Source: Sulfitobacter sp. SK011 | GTDB taxonomy: Bacteria; Pseudomonadota; Alphaproteobacteria; Rhodobacterales; Rhodobacteraceae | Assembly: GCF_003352065.1 (NCBI RefSeq) | Contig: NZ_CP025803.1 | Location: 2,831,574-2,895,573 of the forward strand | Length of the DNA stretch: 64,000 nucleotides | Direction: 5' to 3' | Part shown: piece by piece, positions 26,685 to 35,239 of the stretch | Layout: every line of letters starts with the position of its first letter | Numbering within the stretch: the stretch's first letter is position 1 | Program-made: the position numbers and the translations under genes | Notes under the pieces: generated by a model | What the model saw: the letters and a program-made list of their open reading frames with translations, nothing else | Database searches by the model: none | Told to the model about the DNA's origin: nothing

Positions 26685-28283
26685 TTACCCGGTGATGTCC
26701 GGTGTCAGGTAAATGAGCGTCGGACCATCGGCATCAAATGCCGCCCTGACAAAATCCTGCATGTCTGCAAGAGTCTGTGGTGCCACCGCTTGAGCACCAA
26801 ATGCCTCGGCCAGTTTCACAAAATCCGGGTTGCGGGCGATCACCGCATTGGGCGCGATTTGCGCGCCGACCATGCTGGCCTCAATCGCACCCAACTTGCC
26901 GTTGTCCCACAGGATGATGGGGATGCTCAGGCCCAGTTCGACCGCCACGCCCAATTCCTGCATCGTATAGTGAAACCCATAGTCGCCCATGATTGCCATA
27001 GTAGGCTTGCCGGGCCGTCCGATGGCCCCGCCAATGGCGGCAGGCAGGGCATACCCCAGCGTGCCAAAGCCGTAGGGATGATGCCAGTGGCGGGGACTGT
27101 CCATATCCCAGACCTCCTTGGCGGCATAGGCGAATTGGGTCATGTCGGAATAGATCATCGTCCCTTCAGGCAGGCAGTCGCGCAAGGTTTCAGCGATGGT
27201 GGGGATCGAGGCGTATTCCGCCTCGACCTCGGCATGCCATTTGCTGCGCGCGGCGGCAACCTCAGCAGCGGTCCAGTCGTGGCTCATATCCTCTGGCATG
27301 GCTTCCAGCAAACCCTCCAAAAAGCCATTGGCCCTTGCGGCTACCTGAACGTCGGCGCGCTGCTGATCTCGAAGGACTGTCGGATCGATGTCCACCCGGA
27401 TCATCGGACAATTGTGCCCAAGATGCGCGCGCCACAAGTCCACCTCGGCCAGCTCGGTGCCAACAGCAATGATGAGATCGGCCTTTTCCAAGATGGAAAC
27501 ACTGTCGGGACGGGCAAGGTAGGATCCAAAGTTCAGCGGCTCATTTGCGGGCAGAATACCGCGCCCCGCATAGGTCGTGAATGCCGCAGCACCGGTACGT
27601 TTCATCAGCATGCGGGCTGGCGCGGCGGCACCGACAGCCCCCCCACCAAAGATAAGGAGCGGCCTGCGCGCTTGCGAAAGCATGCCAACCCAATCACTTG
27701 CGTTTCCTACCGCTGTGTCAGCAACAGGCACGCCGGTGGGTGCGGGAAACGGTGACGGCGGTGGCGGTGCCGATGCCTCCAACTGGGCGATGGGCACCTG
27801 AATGTGTTTTGACCGCGGTCGGTTGACGTCAAATTCACCTAAAGCACGGTCAATCAACGAATACGCAGCCTCAGCTGAATGGGCCGTCTCAGACCAGTCA
27901 CAAACCGTGCCGGCCGCGATTTCCTGATCTTTCATCTGATGCAATTGCCCGCGCCGCGCGGCCGTTTCATCCAGACAGCTTGAGATCACAAGCATCGGGA
28001 CGCTGTCCGAATAGGCTTGCCCCATCGGCGTCATGATGTTGCACACCCCCGGACCAGTGATCACATAGGCCACGCCCGGACGCCCCGTCGCGCGGGCATA
28101 GCCATCTGCCATGAAGCCCGCCCCCTGCTCGTGGCGCGCCAACACATGGGTGATCCCGGCTTCTTCGATGCCACGGTACATTTCCTGATTGTGTACGCCC
28201 GGAATGCCAAAGATCACATCGACGCCGCGATCCTTGAGCATGTGAGAGATTTGCGCGCCCAAGGGCCGTGTTTGATCAGCCAT
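26685..28283 (-). CDS. Thiamine-diphosphate enzyme, acetolactate synthase-like
   Basis: 532 residues in three ThDP domains. N-terminal PYR domain: GVDVIFGIPGVHNQEMYRGI, the catalytic Glu in VLARHEQGAGFMADGYARATGRPGV, then TGPGVCNIMTPMGQAYSDSVPMLVIS. Middle domain: RPLLIFGGGAVGA. C-terminal PP domain: FGTLGYALPAAIGGAIGRPGKPTMAIMGDYGFHYTMQELGVAVELGL, whose GDYGF...W..NGKLG fits the metal/ThDP motif. The overall look is closest to 5-guanidino-2-oxopentanoate decarboxylase (AruI), but this is by memory; acetolactate synthase activity is less likely as no small subunit is present. The ATG overlaps the trkH stop by one base (TGATG). Confidence 0.85.
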   Translation of the reverse strand: MADQTRPLGAQISHMLKDRGVDVIFGIPGVHNQEMYRGIEEAGITHVLARHEQGAGFMADGYARATGRPGVAYVITGPGVCNIMTPMGQAYSDSVPMLVISSCLDETAARRGQLHQMKDQEIAAGTVCDWSETAHSAEAAYSLIDRALGEFDVNRPRSKHIQVPIAQLEASAPPPPSPFPAPTGVPVADTAVGNASDWVGMLSQARRPLLIFGGGAVGAAAPARMLMKRTGAAAFTTYAGRGILPANEPLNFGSYLARPDSVSILEKADLIIAVGTELAEVDLWRAHLGHNCPMIRVDIDPTVLRDQQRADVQVAARANGFLEGLLEAMPEDMSHDWTAAEVAAARSKWHAEVEAEYASIPTIAETLRDCLPEGTMIYSDMTQFAYAAKEVWDMDSPRHWHHPYGFGTLGYALPAAIGGAIGRPGKPTMAIMGDYGFHYTMQELGVAVELGLSIPIILWDNGKLGAIEASMVGAQIAPNAVIARNPDFVKLAEAFGAQAVAPQTLADMQDFVRAAFDADGPTLIYLTPDITG

Positions 28284-29731
28284 CAGGCCCTCCAGAATTT
28301 TGCAGTGAAAATGACGTAAACCGCCATCAGCTCCAGCCGTCCGATCAGCATCGCAGCGGTCAGTATCCACTTGGCCGTGTCATTAAGGCTGCCGAAATTG
28401 CCCGACGGGCCAATGATATCGCCCAAACCCGGCCCGATATTGGCAAGTGCCGCCGCCGCACCAGAAACGGAGGTGATAAAATCCAATCCTGTCATGCTGA
28501 GCGCGACCGATACCAGCCCCAAGGTCACAACAAAGAACATGAAAAACGACATTACAGACGACAGGACATCCTGCCCAATTGGCCGCCCGTCATATCGCGG
28601 CGTAAAGATGCCATGGGGCGACCGAATGCGCCGCAGTTGCGCACGGATCGACGCAAACAGCAGCTGATAGCGGAAAATCTTGATCGAACAGGCAGTTGAC
28701 CCCGCGCAGCCTCCGATCAACCCGATGAAAAAGAACAGCGCGACCGGAAAATTACCCCAGGTCATATAATCAACCGACGCATAGCCCGTGCCCGATATGA
28801 TCGAGGTGATGTTAAATAGCGCCTCACGCAGTGATTGTTCCCAGTGGTGCGGAAAGACCCGTTGAAGGGCGACGAACACCACCGCAACCAGGATTCCTAC
28901 TGTCATCAGAAAGCCACGTATCTGCGGGTCGCGGTGCAAGGCATAGGCGTTGCCGTTGAGCAATTGCACATAGCGCACAAATGGCAGTGCCGCGAGGATC
29001 ATGAAGACCGACGCCACATATTCCGCATTGCCCGAAAAAGTACCGAACGAGGCATCATAGTTGGAAAACCCACCGGTCGACACGGTGGTCAGTGCGTGAA
29101 CCGTTGCATCAAATGTGTTCATCCCCAGCGCGAGATAGCTCAGCACGCAGGCCAATGTCAGCCAAACATAAATGACCGCAATCTGGGTGGCGATCTCGCC
29201 TGCGCGGGGCAGGATTTTTCCAAAGGTATCAAAGGCTTCGGATTTGAAAATCTGCATCCCGCCGACCCGAAGTTCAGGCAGAAACACCATCGCCACAACA
29301 ATGATACCAATGCCACCCAGCCATTGCAGGATGCCCCGCCACAACAGCAAACCTTTGGGCAAATCGTCCAACCCCGACAAAACCGTCGATCCGGTTGTGG
29401 TCAGTCCCGACATCGCCTCAAAGACCGCGTCGGTAAATCCCGCCTCGGTCGCCCCCAGCATGAAAGGAATTGCGCCAAACAGCGGCAACATCAGCCAAAC
29501 ACCAGAGGTCAGCAAGAAAGTCTGCTGGATCGTAAGCCCCTGTTTCACACCGTTGGATGACGCCAGTGCAATCATGCTGCCGCCAAGTATCGTGATCAAT
29601 CCGGATTCAAGAAACACGGACCAATGCCCACGCCCCTCAGCAAGGTCGACCAAGAGCGGTACAATCATGGTCACGCCCATCACGGCGACAAGAAGACCAA
29701 CGACATATCCAACGGGGCGCATATCCAACAT
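28283..29731 (-). CDS. trkH: TrkH-family potassium uptake channel
   Basis: 482 residues of membrane protein with four pseudo-repeats of the K+ channel type. Selectivity-filter loops are MSGLTTTGSTVL, TTVSTGGFSNYD, SIISGTGYASVD and LANIGPGLGDI, the last three keeping the filter glycines. TrkH forms the K+ pore and works with the cytosolic TrkA gate, which is not in the window. A longer frame reaches 29806; the ATG at 29731 (MLDMRPVGYVVG) gives the normal TrkH start. Coupled by TGATG to the ThDP enzyme, an odd pairing. Confidence 0.94.
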   Translation of the reverse strand: MLDMRPVGYVVGLLVAVMGVTMIVPLLVDLAEGRGHWSVFLESGLITILGGSMIALASSNGVKQGLTIQQTFLLTSGVWLMLPLFGAIPFMLGATEAGFTDAVFEAMSGLTTTGSTVLSGLDDLPKGLLLWRGILQWLGGIGIIVVAMVFLPELRVGGMQIFKSEAFDTFGKILPRAGEIATQIAVIYVWLTLACVLSYLALGMNTFDATVHALTTVSTGGFSNYDASFGTFSGNAEYVASVFMILAALPFVRYVQLLNGNAYALHRDPQIRGFLMTVGILVAVVFVALQRVFPHHWEQSLREALFNITSIISGTGYASVDYMTWGNFPVALFFFIGLIGGCAGSTACSIKIFRYQLLFASIRAQLRRIRSPHGIFTPRYDGRPIGQDVLSSVMSFFMFFVVTLGLVSVALSMTGLDFITSVSGAAAALANIGPGLGDIIGPSGNFGSLNDTAKWILTAAMLIGRLELMAVYVIFTAKFWRA

Positions 29732-29806
29732 GGACGAAGGGTTGGCGCGGGCACCTGTCAGTGTCAAGCAGTCAGGGTGCCAATTGCCACGCAAAACCAC
29801 ACACAT

Positions 29807-29844
29807 GAAAACGGCCCGGGCAGCATATGTGCTGGGCGGGCCGT
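29807..29844 (-). terminator. Strong hairpin terminator after the DUF1127-like gene
   Basis: ACGGCCCG (29811-29818) pairs exactly with CGGGCCGT (29837-29844), with further inner pairing (GCAGCA / TGCTG). On the minus strand the stem is followed by TTTT, so it should end the small gene at 29878-30117 before trkH. Confidence 0.8.
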
Positions 29845-29877
29845 TGCTTCGTCACCAATTGAATTGGTGTGGTCGGA

Positions 29878-30117
29878 TCAGGCGTAATAGAGGTCCTTGA
29901 AAACCTCGTGGACAATGTTGTCGCGCTTGATGTTGAGCTCTGCAAGCTCTGCGTCCGATTTAGCCTGAAGCGCATGAATTTGGTCCAGCCGCTGTTGGCC
30001 AGTTGAATTGACCATCATCGCGTGGCCGATTGCGCCAAAGAAGGATCCAACCCGCTCAAGGGCGTGCTGTGCGCGGTGGGCGACAGAGATCGGGGCAGTT
30101 GTGATTTGGTAGGTCAT
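29878..30117 (-). CDS. Small DUF1127-like protein
   Basis: 79 residues. The C-terminal part IHALQAKSDAELAELNIKRDNIVHEVFKDLYY matches the pattern of DUF1127 (YjiS-like): a basic/amphipathic stretch, then L..SD.ELA.L.I.R..I. In alphaproteobacteria such proteins affect phosphate, carbon or stress responses and sometimes bind RNA, but this one is uncharacterised. Monocistronic: 185 bp of non-coding sequence lies upstream and a strong terminator downstream. Confidence 0.75.
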   Translation of the reverse strand: MTYQITTAPISVAHRAQHALERVGSFFGAIGHAMMVNSTGQQRLDQIHALQAKSDAELAELNIKRDNIVHEVFKDLYYA

Positions 30118-30302
30118 TTTAGTACCTTAGATTCCTATGTTCTCTTCCCTGACCCGTAGATAGGCAATGCTGCAGCGCAGCAGAACCCACAGTTTTGCAT
30201 AGCCGATGGTGTGATTTTGCAATGGTCGATGAGAGGGGGACCCATTGATCCTTACCCGGATGGCCTGAGCAGACCATGCAGGACATGCGCGGTCTGATGC
30301 CG

Positions 30303-31397
30303 CTAGCCCACATGAAACAGCGTGTTAAAAAGTTTTGGATCAATGCTGTTCATCTCGAATGTCTCACCTTCGGTCAGGATGCTGATGGCATCATGACTGT
30401 GCAGGCTTTCCTGATGGCTGGCGATGACACGAAAATCACCAACCCGGCGTTCTGCATGAAGCTGTTCGCAAAAAAGCCGCGCCGCATCTTCGACAAAGAT
30501 TGGATTGGCGGCATTCAACTCGGCAAAGGCCTGTTCGTCTTCCCGTTTGACCATCACCTGCGTTTCGGTGGGCACCGCGCGGCGGCATGCTTCGATCAAA
30601 TCCTCGAACCACAGGCAATCCTGATCACAATTCACCTCGGCAGATATCCGGGCCACGGACCGCTGCGAATGGGGCGTGGCTAACTGACCGCGCGTTTCAC
30701 GGGCATGTTCAGACAATTCCAAAGAACAGGGGCAGGTGCTGGAATAGACATAGTCCAGATGTACGATCTTCTGACGCGCGCCGCGCTGTTCGACCAGCTC
30801 AAGCGCGATGTCGTAATACTGATAGCCACTCAGACCCGAACGCAGGCTTTCGATCTTCATCGGAAAGGAGAACCGCATCTGAATGCGGGCATCCAGACTG
30901 TCCAGATCAGCCTTGTAATCGTCCAGCGCCGCCTCGATGACCTCAAAGCTAAAGGTGGATTCCGCATGTTTGTAGAAACTGCGCATGATGCGCGACATGT
31001 TGATGCCTTTTTTATCCGCTTCAAGGCTCACCGAGCCGGTGATGGACGTCTCAAGCGTCAGATCACCGCCATCACGGGTGTGAAACCGGATCGGCAGGCG
31101 AAAATTGCTGATGCCCACATGCTGAATTTGTTGCTTGGCCCCACGGATCAGGCTGCTGGGACCGTTTTGCAGATCAGGCATCGTCGCTTTGTAATTGTCG
31201 CCCGCGACAAAATCGTCTGGATAGGTGCGGTTGAAGGATGGATAGGAGTGTCCGGCCTCAAGCAGATGCGCAAGCGCAGGGTCCATCGCGTCAATCTCGG
31301 CTTTGCTGGCTGTTGCTGCCCATGCCTTTAGGGTGGCAAGGGCCGCCTTGGCCGCTTTACCATCAGCATCTTCTGAAACCGGTGTCACAACATTCAT
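30303..31397 (-). CDS. folE2: GTP cyclohydrolase I, type IB
   Basis: 364 residues from MNVVTPVSEDADGK; an upstream frame to 31460 is ignored because this ATG gives the usual size. It converts GTP to dihydroneopterin triphosphate, the first step of folate synthesis, using a range of metals instead of zinc. Hallmarks are DVGI-like QIQHVGISNFRLPIRF, GTHMSR-like KKGINMSRIMRSFYKH, and the catalytic/metal Cys segment VYSSTCPCSLELSEHA (Cys222/224) followed by ATPHSQRSVARISAEV. Links to folB-folP elsewhere in the window. FolE2 is often Zur-controlled, but I saw no clear Zur box. Confidence 0.96.
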   Translation of the reverse strand: MNVVTPVSEDADGKAAKAALATLKAWAATASKAEIDAMDPALAHLLEAGHSYPSFNRTYPDDFVAGDNYKATMPDLQNGPSSLIRGAKQQIQHVGISNFRLPIRFHTRDGGDLTLETSITGSVSLEADKKGINMSRIMRSFYKHAESTFSFEVIEAALDDYKADLDSLDARIQMRFSFPMKIESLRSGLSGYQYYDIALELVEQRGARQKIVHLDYVYSSTCPCSLELSEHARETRGQLATPHSQRSVARISAEVNCDQDCLWFEDLIEACRRAVPTETQVMVKREDEQAFAELNAANPIFVEDAARLFCEQLHAERRVGDFRVIASHQESLHSHDAISILTEGETFEMNSIDPKLFNTLFHVG

Positions 31398-31502
31398 CGC
31401 AAAGCTCCCTGAAACAGCCGCATGACCTGCAATGTAGGGGCGCAGGGCCCGAATTACCAATCGGCAGAAATAATACGCACATCGCTGGCAAACAGATCCA
31501 AA

Positions 31503-32684
31503 TTAAACTGCCGCCAAAGCCTGCATGATATCGGCTTTGATATCGGCGGCATCCTCAAGCCCGATGCTGATCCGAACCAATCCCGGTGTAATCCCAAGCG
31601 CATCCTTTTGATCCTGAGGCAACCGTTGGTGGGTCGTCGTTGCGGGATGTGTCAGAATTGTCTTTGCATCGCCAAGATTGTTTGAGATCACGCCGACCTC
31701 TATGGCATTCAGAAACTTAAATGCTGCGGCCTTGCCGCCCTTCAAATCAATGGACAAAACCGTACCGCCCTGCCCCATCTGCCGTTTGACCAATTCAATC
31801 TGCGGATGGGCGGAAAGGCCTGGATAGATCACCTGTGCAAGTGCCGCATGACCCTCCAACGACTGAGCGACCTCAAGGGCGCTGGCCGCCTGCGCACGGA
31901 CCCGCAGGCTCATGGTTTCCAATCCTTTAAGCATGACCCAAGCGGTAAACGGGCTCATCGAACCGCCGGTGTGCTTCATGTAAGGCTCTACTGTGCCACG
32001 GATGAAATCGCGGCTGCCAAGGATAACCCCACCAAGCGCACGTCCCTGCCCGTCGATGTGTTTGGTCGCAGAATAAATTACCACATCGGCCCCTTGTGCG
32101 ATGGCGTTCGAAAACACCGGTGTGGAAAACACATTATCAACTAACACCAATGCGCCCTTGGCATGCGCGAGTTTTGAAACTTCTTCGATATCAACAACTT
32201 CAAGCGTCGGGTTGGCCACGGATTCGAAAAAGACCGCTTTGGTTTCCGGCGTGATCGCTGCGTCCCAAGCGGCCAGATCGGTCCCGTCAACAAAGCTGAC
32301 CTGAACGCCATAACGCACCAGGATTTCCTCAAGCACATATAGACAGGAGCCAAAAAGCGCCCGCGCAGACACCACATGATCCCCCGCGCGCAGCATGGAT
32401 GTCAGCGCACCTGATACGGCCGCCATGCCACTTGCGGTGGCAAAGGCATCTTCTGCCCCTTCAAGGGACGCGATGCGTTCTTCAAACATCTTGACCGTCG
32501 GGTTGCCGTAGCGCGCATAAATGAATTCATCCGGCCCGCTTTCCAAAAACCGCGCCTCCGCATGTTCGGCGCTCTCATAGACAAAGCCCTGAGTCAGAAA
32601 AATTGCCTCACTGACCTCGCCGTATTGGCTGCGGCGGGTGCCTGCGTGTACGGCGCGGGTGCGTGGTTGCCAGTCATTGCTCAT
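31503..32684 (-). CDS. metZ: O-succinylhomoserine sulfhydrylase
   Basis: 393 residues, a Cys/Met metabolism PLP enzyme (fold type I) that makes homocysteine from an acylhomoserine and sulfide. Motifs: ARYGNPTVKMFEERIASLEGAEDAFATASGMAAVSGAL, GALVLVDNVFSTPVF (PLP Asp) and the Schiff-base Lys in VIYSATKHIDGQGRALGG; the C-terminus carries GVISNNLGDAKTILTHPATTTH. MetZ is favoured over cystathionine gamma-lyase because of the SAM-II riboswitch upstream. The ATG at 32684 has AGAAGG about 9 nt before it; longer starts would run into the riboswitch terminator. Confidence 0.94.
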   Translation of the reverse strand: MSNDWQPRTRAVHAGTRRSQYGEVSEAIFLTQGFVYESAEHAEARFLESGPDEFIYARYGNPTVKMFEERIASLEGAEDAFATASGMAAVSGALTSMLRAGDHVVSARALFGSCLYVLEEILVRYGVQVSFVDGTDLAAWDAAITPETKAVFFESVANPTLEVVDIEEVSKLAHAKGALVLVDNVFSTPVFSNAIAQGADVVIYSATKHIDGQGRALGGVILGSRDFIRGTVEPYMKHTGGSMSPFTAWVMLKGLETMSLRVRAQAASALEVAQSLEGHAALAQVIYPGLSAHPQIELVKRQMGQGGTVLSIDLKGGKAAAFKFLNAIEVGVISNNLGDAKTILTHPATTTHQRLPQDQKDALGITPGLVRISIGLEDAADIKADIMQALAAV

Positions 32685-32718
32685 GTTCTTCATCCTTCTG
32701 GCCCGATGGATCGGACAT

Positions 32719-32753
32719 AAAAAAACCCCAGACGCGGTCAAGCGAAAGGGGGT
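32719..32753 (-). terminator. Attenuator-type terminator between SAM-II aptamer and metZ
   Basis: On the minus strand ACCCC pairs with GGGGT across a loop of about 18-19 nt, directly followed by seven T residues (32725-32719). It sits between the aptamer and the start codon, suggesting control by premature termination. Confidence 0.75.
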
Positions 32754-32765
32754 CCCTCATCCTGA

Positions 32766-32819
32766 CCTTTTAGCGGAATATTTAACGTGGCCCGCAATCC
32801 GGTAACAAATCACCACGGG
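32766..32819 (-). ncRNA. SAM-II riboswitch
   Basis: The minus strand reads CCGUGGUGAUUUG, then ACCGGAUUGC, then CCACGUUAAAUA, then CCGCUAAAAGG, which is the conserved SAM-II core (GAUUU.., UUGC, UAAA, GCUAAA.GG). P1 forms between CGUGG and CCACG, and the downstream GCUAAA segment supplies the H-type pseudoknot. SAM-II is characteristic of alphaproteobacterial methionine genes (metA/metX/metZ); high SAM should switch metZ off. Confidence 0.93.
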
Positions 32820-32823
32820 TCAT

Positions 32824-32852
32824 GATCTACGCCGCTGCGCAGTCTTCGTCAA
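32824..32852 (-). promoter_or_regulatory. Sigma70-type promoter of the metZ leader
   Basis: On the minus strand TTGACG (32852-32847) and TAGATC (32829-32824) are separated by exactly 17 bp. Transcription would start a few bases on, right at the first paired base of the SAM-II aptamer, which supports both calls. Confidence 0.75.
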
Positions 32853-32918
32853 TCCTGCTTGGGCTTGGCATCTGCTGCAAAACAAGCATCATAAGCACAA
32901 CCACAAAGGATGCCCCGG

Positions 32919-33626
32919 ATGCCCGCACCCATCGACCTTTACTTTTGGCCCACTCCAAATGGCTGGAAAGTCTCTATAACACTTGAGGAAATGGGATTGC
33001 CCTATGAAACCCATCTGGTGAACATCGGCGCAGGCGAACAATTTGCGCCCGCCTTTCTGAAAATCTCGCCCAACAATCGGATGCCCGCGATTGTGGACCC
33101 CGACTTCCCGGATGGCGCGCCGATTGCGATCTTTGAATCCGGGGCGATCCTGCAATATCTGGCCCGGAAAACCGGGCAATTCTATGGAACGACCGAGCGG
33201 CAGCGCATTGCCGTTGATCAATGGTTGATGTGGCAGATGGGCGGTCTTGGGCCAATGGCGGGTCAGGCACATCATTTCCTCAAATACGCGCCGAATATGG
33301 ACCCACCCAACGATCTTCCTTACGCCAAAAACCGCTATCGCTCTGAAACAGCACGCCTTTACGGGGTGCTGGACCGCCAGCTGGCGCTGCATGAATTTGT
33401 TGCCGGTGACTTTGTCTCGATCGCTGATTTTTCAATCTGGGGCTGGGCATCCTTGTGGGAAGGCCAGCAACAGACGCTGGACGACAAACCGCATATGGCG
33501 CGATGGCTCGATACCATGACCGCCCGCCCCGGTGTTCAGGCGGGCCGCGCCTTGCATGCGGACAAACGCGGCGACATTGCCAAAGACAAAACCGCGCACG
33601 ATCAGTTGTTTACGAAAAAGCCTTAA
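32919..33626 (+). CDS. Glutathione S-transferase family protein (YfcG/Ure2p-like)
   Basis: 235 residues. Thioredoxin-like N-terminal domain: IDLYFWPTPNGWKVSITLEEMGLPYETHLVNI, KISPNNRMPAIVDPD and IFESGAILQYLARK. The C-terminal helical domain has VDQWLMWQMGGLGPMAGQAHHF, characteristic of the nu-class YfcG/YghU group, which are disulfide-bond reductases using glutathione. Two ATGs compete (32910, 32919); AAAGG at 32905-32909 abuts the first and sits 9 nt before the second, which is preferred. Divergent from metZ. Confidence 0.9.
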   Translation: MPAPIDLYFWPTPNGWKVSITLEEMGLPYETHLVNIGAGEQFAPAFLKISPNNRMPAIVDPDFPDGAPIAIFESGAILQYLARKTGQFYGTTERQRIAVDQWLMWQMGGLGPMAGQAHHFLKYAPNMDPPNDLPYAKNRYRSETARLYGVLDRQLALHEFVAGDFVSIADFSIWGWASLWEGQQQTLDDKPHMARWLDTMTARPGVQAGRALHADKRGDIAKDKTAHDQLFTKKP

Positions 33627-33668
33627 GGTCGCGACGTATCCGTTACCTCAGATCGGGCCGTCGCGATC
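33627..33668. terminator. Possible bidirectional hairpin between GST and yciB
   Basis: GGTCGCGACG (33627-33636) can pair with CGTCGCGATC (33659-33668) with one wobble; the loop is 22 nt and there is no T-run, so it is a weak call. It lies between two convergent stops. Confidence 0.35.
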
Positions 33669-33682
33669 ACACCACACCGAAC

Positions 33683-34288
33683 TTACCCCTCGTCTTTGCC
33701 CAAACCATAGGTTTGGAACAACCTGCCCTGCGTCATGAAAAAGGCGAATATCGCCGCTGTCAGGCCAAAGGTTTTGAAATAGACCCAGGTTTCCGTCGAG
33801 AAACTGCGCCAGATCACCTCGTTTGCAAGCGCCAGCCCCAGGAAAAAGAACATCAGCCGTCGGGTCAGGATCATCCATCCTGCGTCTTCCAACGGCATCA
33901 TCTCTTCCATCACATATTTCAGATAGGATTGCCCGCGCAGCAGCCCAAAACCCAGCAAGCCACCGAACAGAACGTAGATCATCGTCGGCTTCATCTTGAA
34001 GAACCGATCGTCATTCAGCCAAACCGACAAACCGCCAAAGATCACCACCAAAATGACCGTTGCCACCTGCATCCGGCTCAGTTTCCCCGTCAGCCACCAA
34101 AGCGCCGCTGTGGAGAGGATCAACAGCGGAATGAACGCCGCCGTGACGACGATAAATCCGTCATATTCAGTGCCACCGATGGTAAACACCCGATCTTTCA
34201 GGCGCAGATAGGCCGCAAAGAACAACAGCACCGGACCAAACTCCAATGCGGATTTCAAATAGGGGTTGATCTGATTGGCCTCAGCCAT
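33683..34288 (-). CDS. yciB: Inner membrane septation protein A family (YciB/IspZ)
   Basis: 201 residues, about five hydrophobic helices. It opens INPYLKSALEFGPVLLFFAAY and has MKPTMIYVLFGGLLGFGLLRGQSYLKYVM and WMILTRRLMFFFLGLALANEVIWRSFSTETWVYFKTFG, a near-diagnostic YciB pattern. Family members are needed for normal division and envelope synthesis in some bacteria; the mechanism is unclear. Follows the EamA gene and ftsY on the same strand, 12 bp after the EamA stop, so probably one operon ftsY-eamA-yciB. Confidence 0.94.
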   Translation of the reverse strand: MAEANQINPYLKSALEFGPVLLFFAAYLRLKDRVFTIGGTEYDGFIVVTAAFIPLLILSTAALWWLTGKLSRMQVATVILVVIFGGLSVWLNDDRFFKMKPTMIYVLFGGLLGFGLLRGQSYLKYVMEEMMPLEDAGWMILTRRLMFFFLGLALANEVIWRSFSTETWVYFKTFGLTAAIFAFFMTQGRLFQTYGLGKDEG

Positions 34289-34300
34289 GGTTATGCTCCT

Positions 34301-35203
34301 TCATCCACCCATCTCCACTATCACAGCGCCCGCCGCGATCAATGCCATCAGCGCAATCCGGCGCGGTCCCACGGTCTCTTTCAAAAAAACCACGCCAATC
34401 AGTGCGGCAAATACCGTTGAGGTTTCGCGTAGAACTGCCGCCTCGCCCACCTTATCAAGCCGCGTGGCCAGCATGATCGCACCAAAGCTCATGAATGCCA
34501 CCAACCCGCCAAACACCCCGCGGATCATCAGCGGCCCCAAGGCGGGCGGATTTGCCATCGCGCGCCAGCGCCGCGCCGCAATCATCGGCATCACCAACCC
34601 GTCAATCATGAAAAACCAGGCCAGAAAGGTAAACGGGTTCGCCGTCGCGCGGATGCCGTATGCGTCATATGTCGTATAAAGCGCCACAAAGAGCCCGGTC
34701 AGTACCGCAATGCCCAAGGCCGCATTCAGCGTGTCCCGCGCGGCCACAAGATAAATCATGTTATAGATCGCGAGGCCAAAGATTCCGGCCATCAACACAG
34801 CCACGCCCAGCCATTGCCACCCGGTGAACCGTTCACCAAAAATCACATATGCGCCCAAGACCGTAAAAAGCGGTCCTGTCCCGCGCACCACCGGATAAAC
34901 GACCGTGTAGGCACCTTTGGTATAGGCCCAAGCCTGCAACATCTTGTAGATCACATGGATCACAAACGCGCCGAGAAAGATCACCCACATATGCGGCTCT
35001 GGCCAGGGCACCACAAAAAACGCAAAGGGTGCGGCCATCACACAATAAGAAAAATCAATCGCCCCACGCGTGAGCCAGGGATCATGCCGCCCCTTTTGCA
35101 GTGCCCCAAACACCGCATGCAGGAACGCGGCCATGATCGCCAGCCACAAGGCGGCGGTGTGACCTGCTGGCGTGCCTTCGATTAAGAGCAACCATTCCGT
35201 CAA
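34301..35203 (-). CDS. EamA-family transporter
   Basis: 300 residues, two EamA repeats: EWLLLIEGTPAGHTAALWLAIMAAFLHAVFGALQK begins the first and LRETSTVFAALIGVVFLKETVGPRRIALMALIAAGAVIVEMGG ends the second. A ten-helix inner-membrane transporter of unknown substrate. No ATG is available; TTG at 35203 (TEWLLL start) or TTG at 35221 are the candidates, with AGGG about 10 nt ahead of the first. Lies between ftsY and yciB. Confidence 0.85.
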   Translation of the reverse strand: MTEWLLLIEGTPAGHTAALWLAIMAAFLHAVFGALQKGRHDPWLTRGAIDFSYCVMAAPFAFFVVPWPEPHMWVIFLGAFVIHVIYKMLQAWAYTKGAYTVVYPVVRGTGPLFTVLGAYVIFGERFTGWQWLGVAVLMAGIFGLAIYNMIYLVAARDTLNAALGIAVLTGLFVALYTTYDAYGIRATANPFTFLAWFFMIDGLVMPMIAARRWRAMANPPALGPLMIRGVFGGLVAFMSFGAIMLATRLDKVGEAAVLRETSTVFAALIGVVFLKETVGPRRIALMALIAAGAVIVEMGG

Positions 35204-35239
35204 TCTAGTGTGCCCTGCCAAGCCCGGGCAAACAGGTCG

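Noticed and set aside
30118-30302. Gap between folE2 and the DUF1127-like gene tested for a Zur box or small RNA
   Set aside because: No palindrome of the Zur type and no clear promoter-terminator pair was visible.
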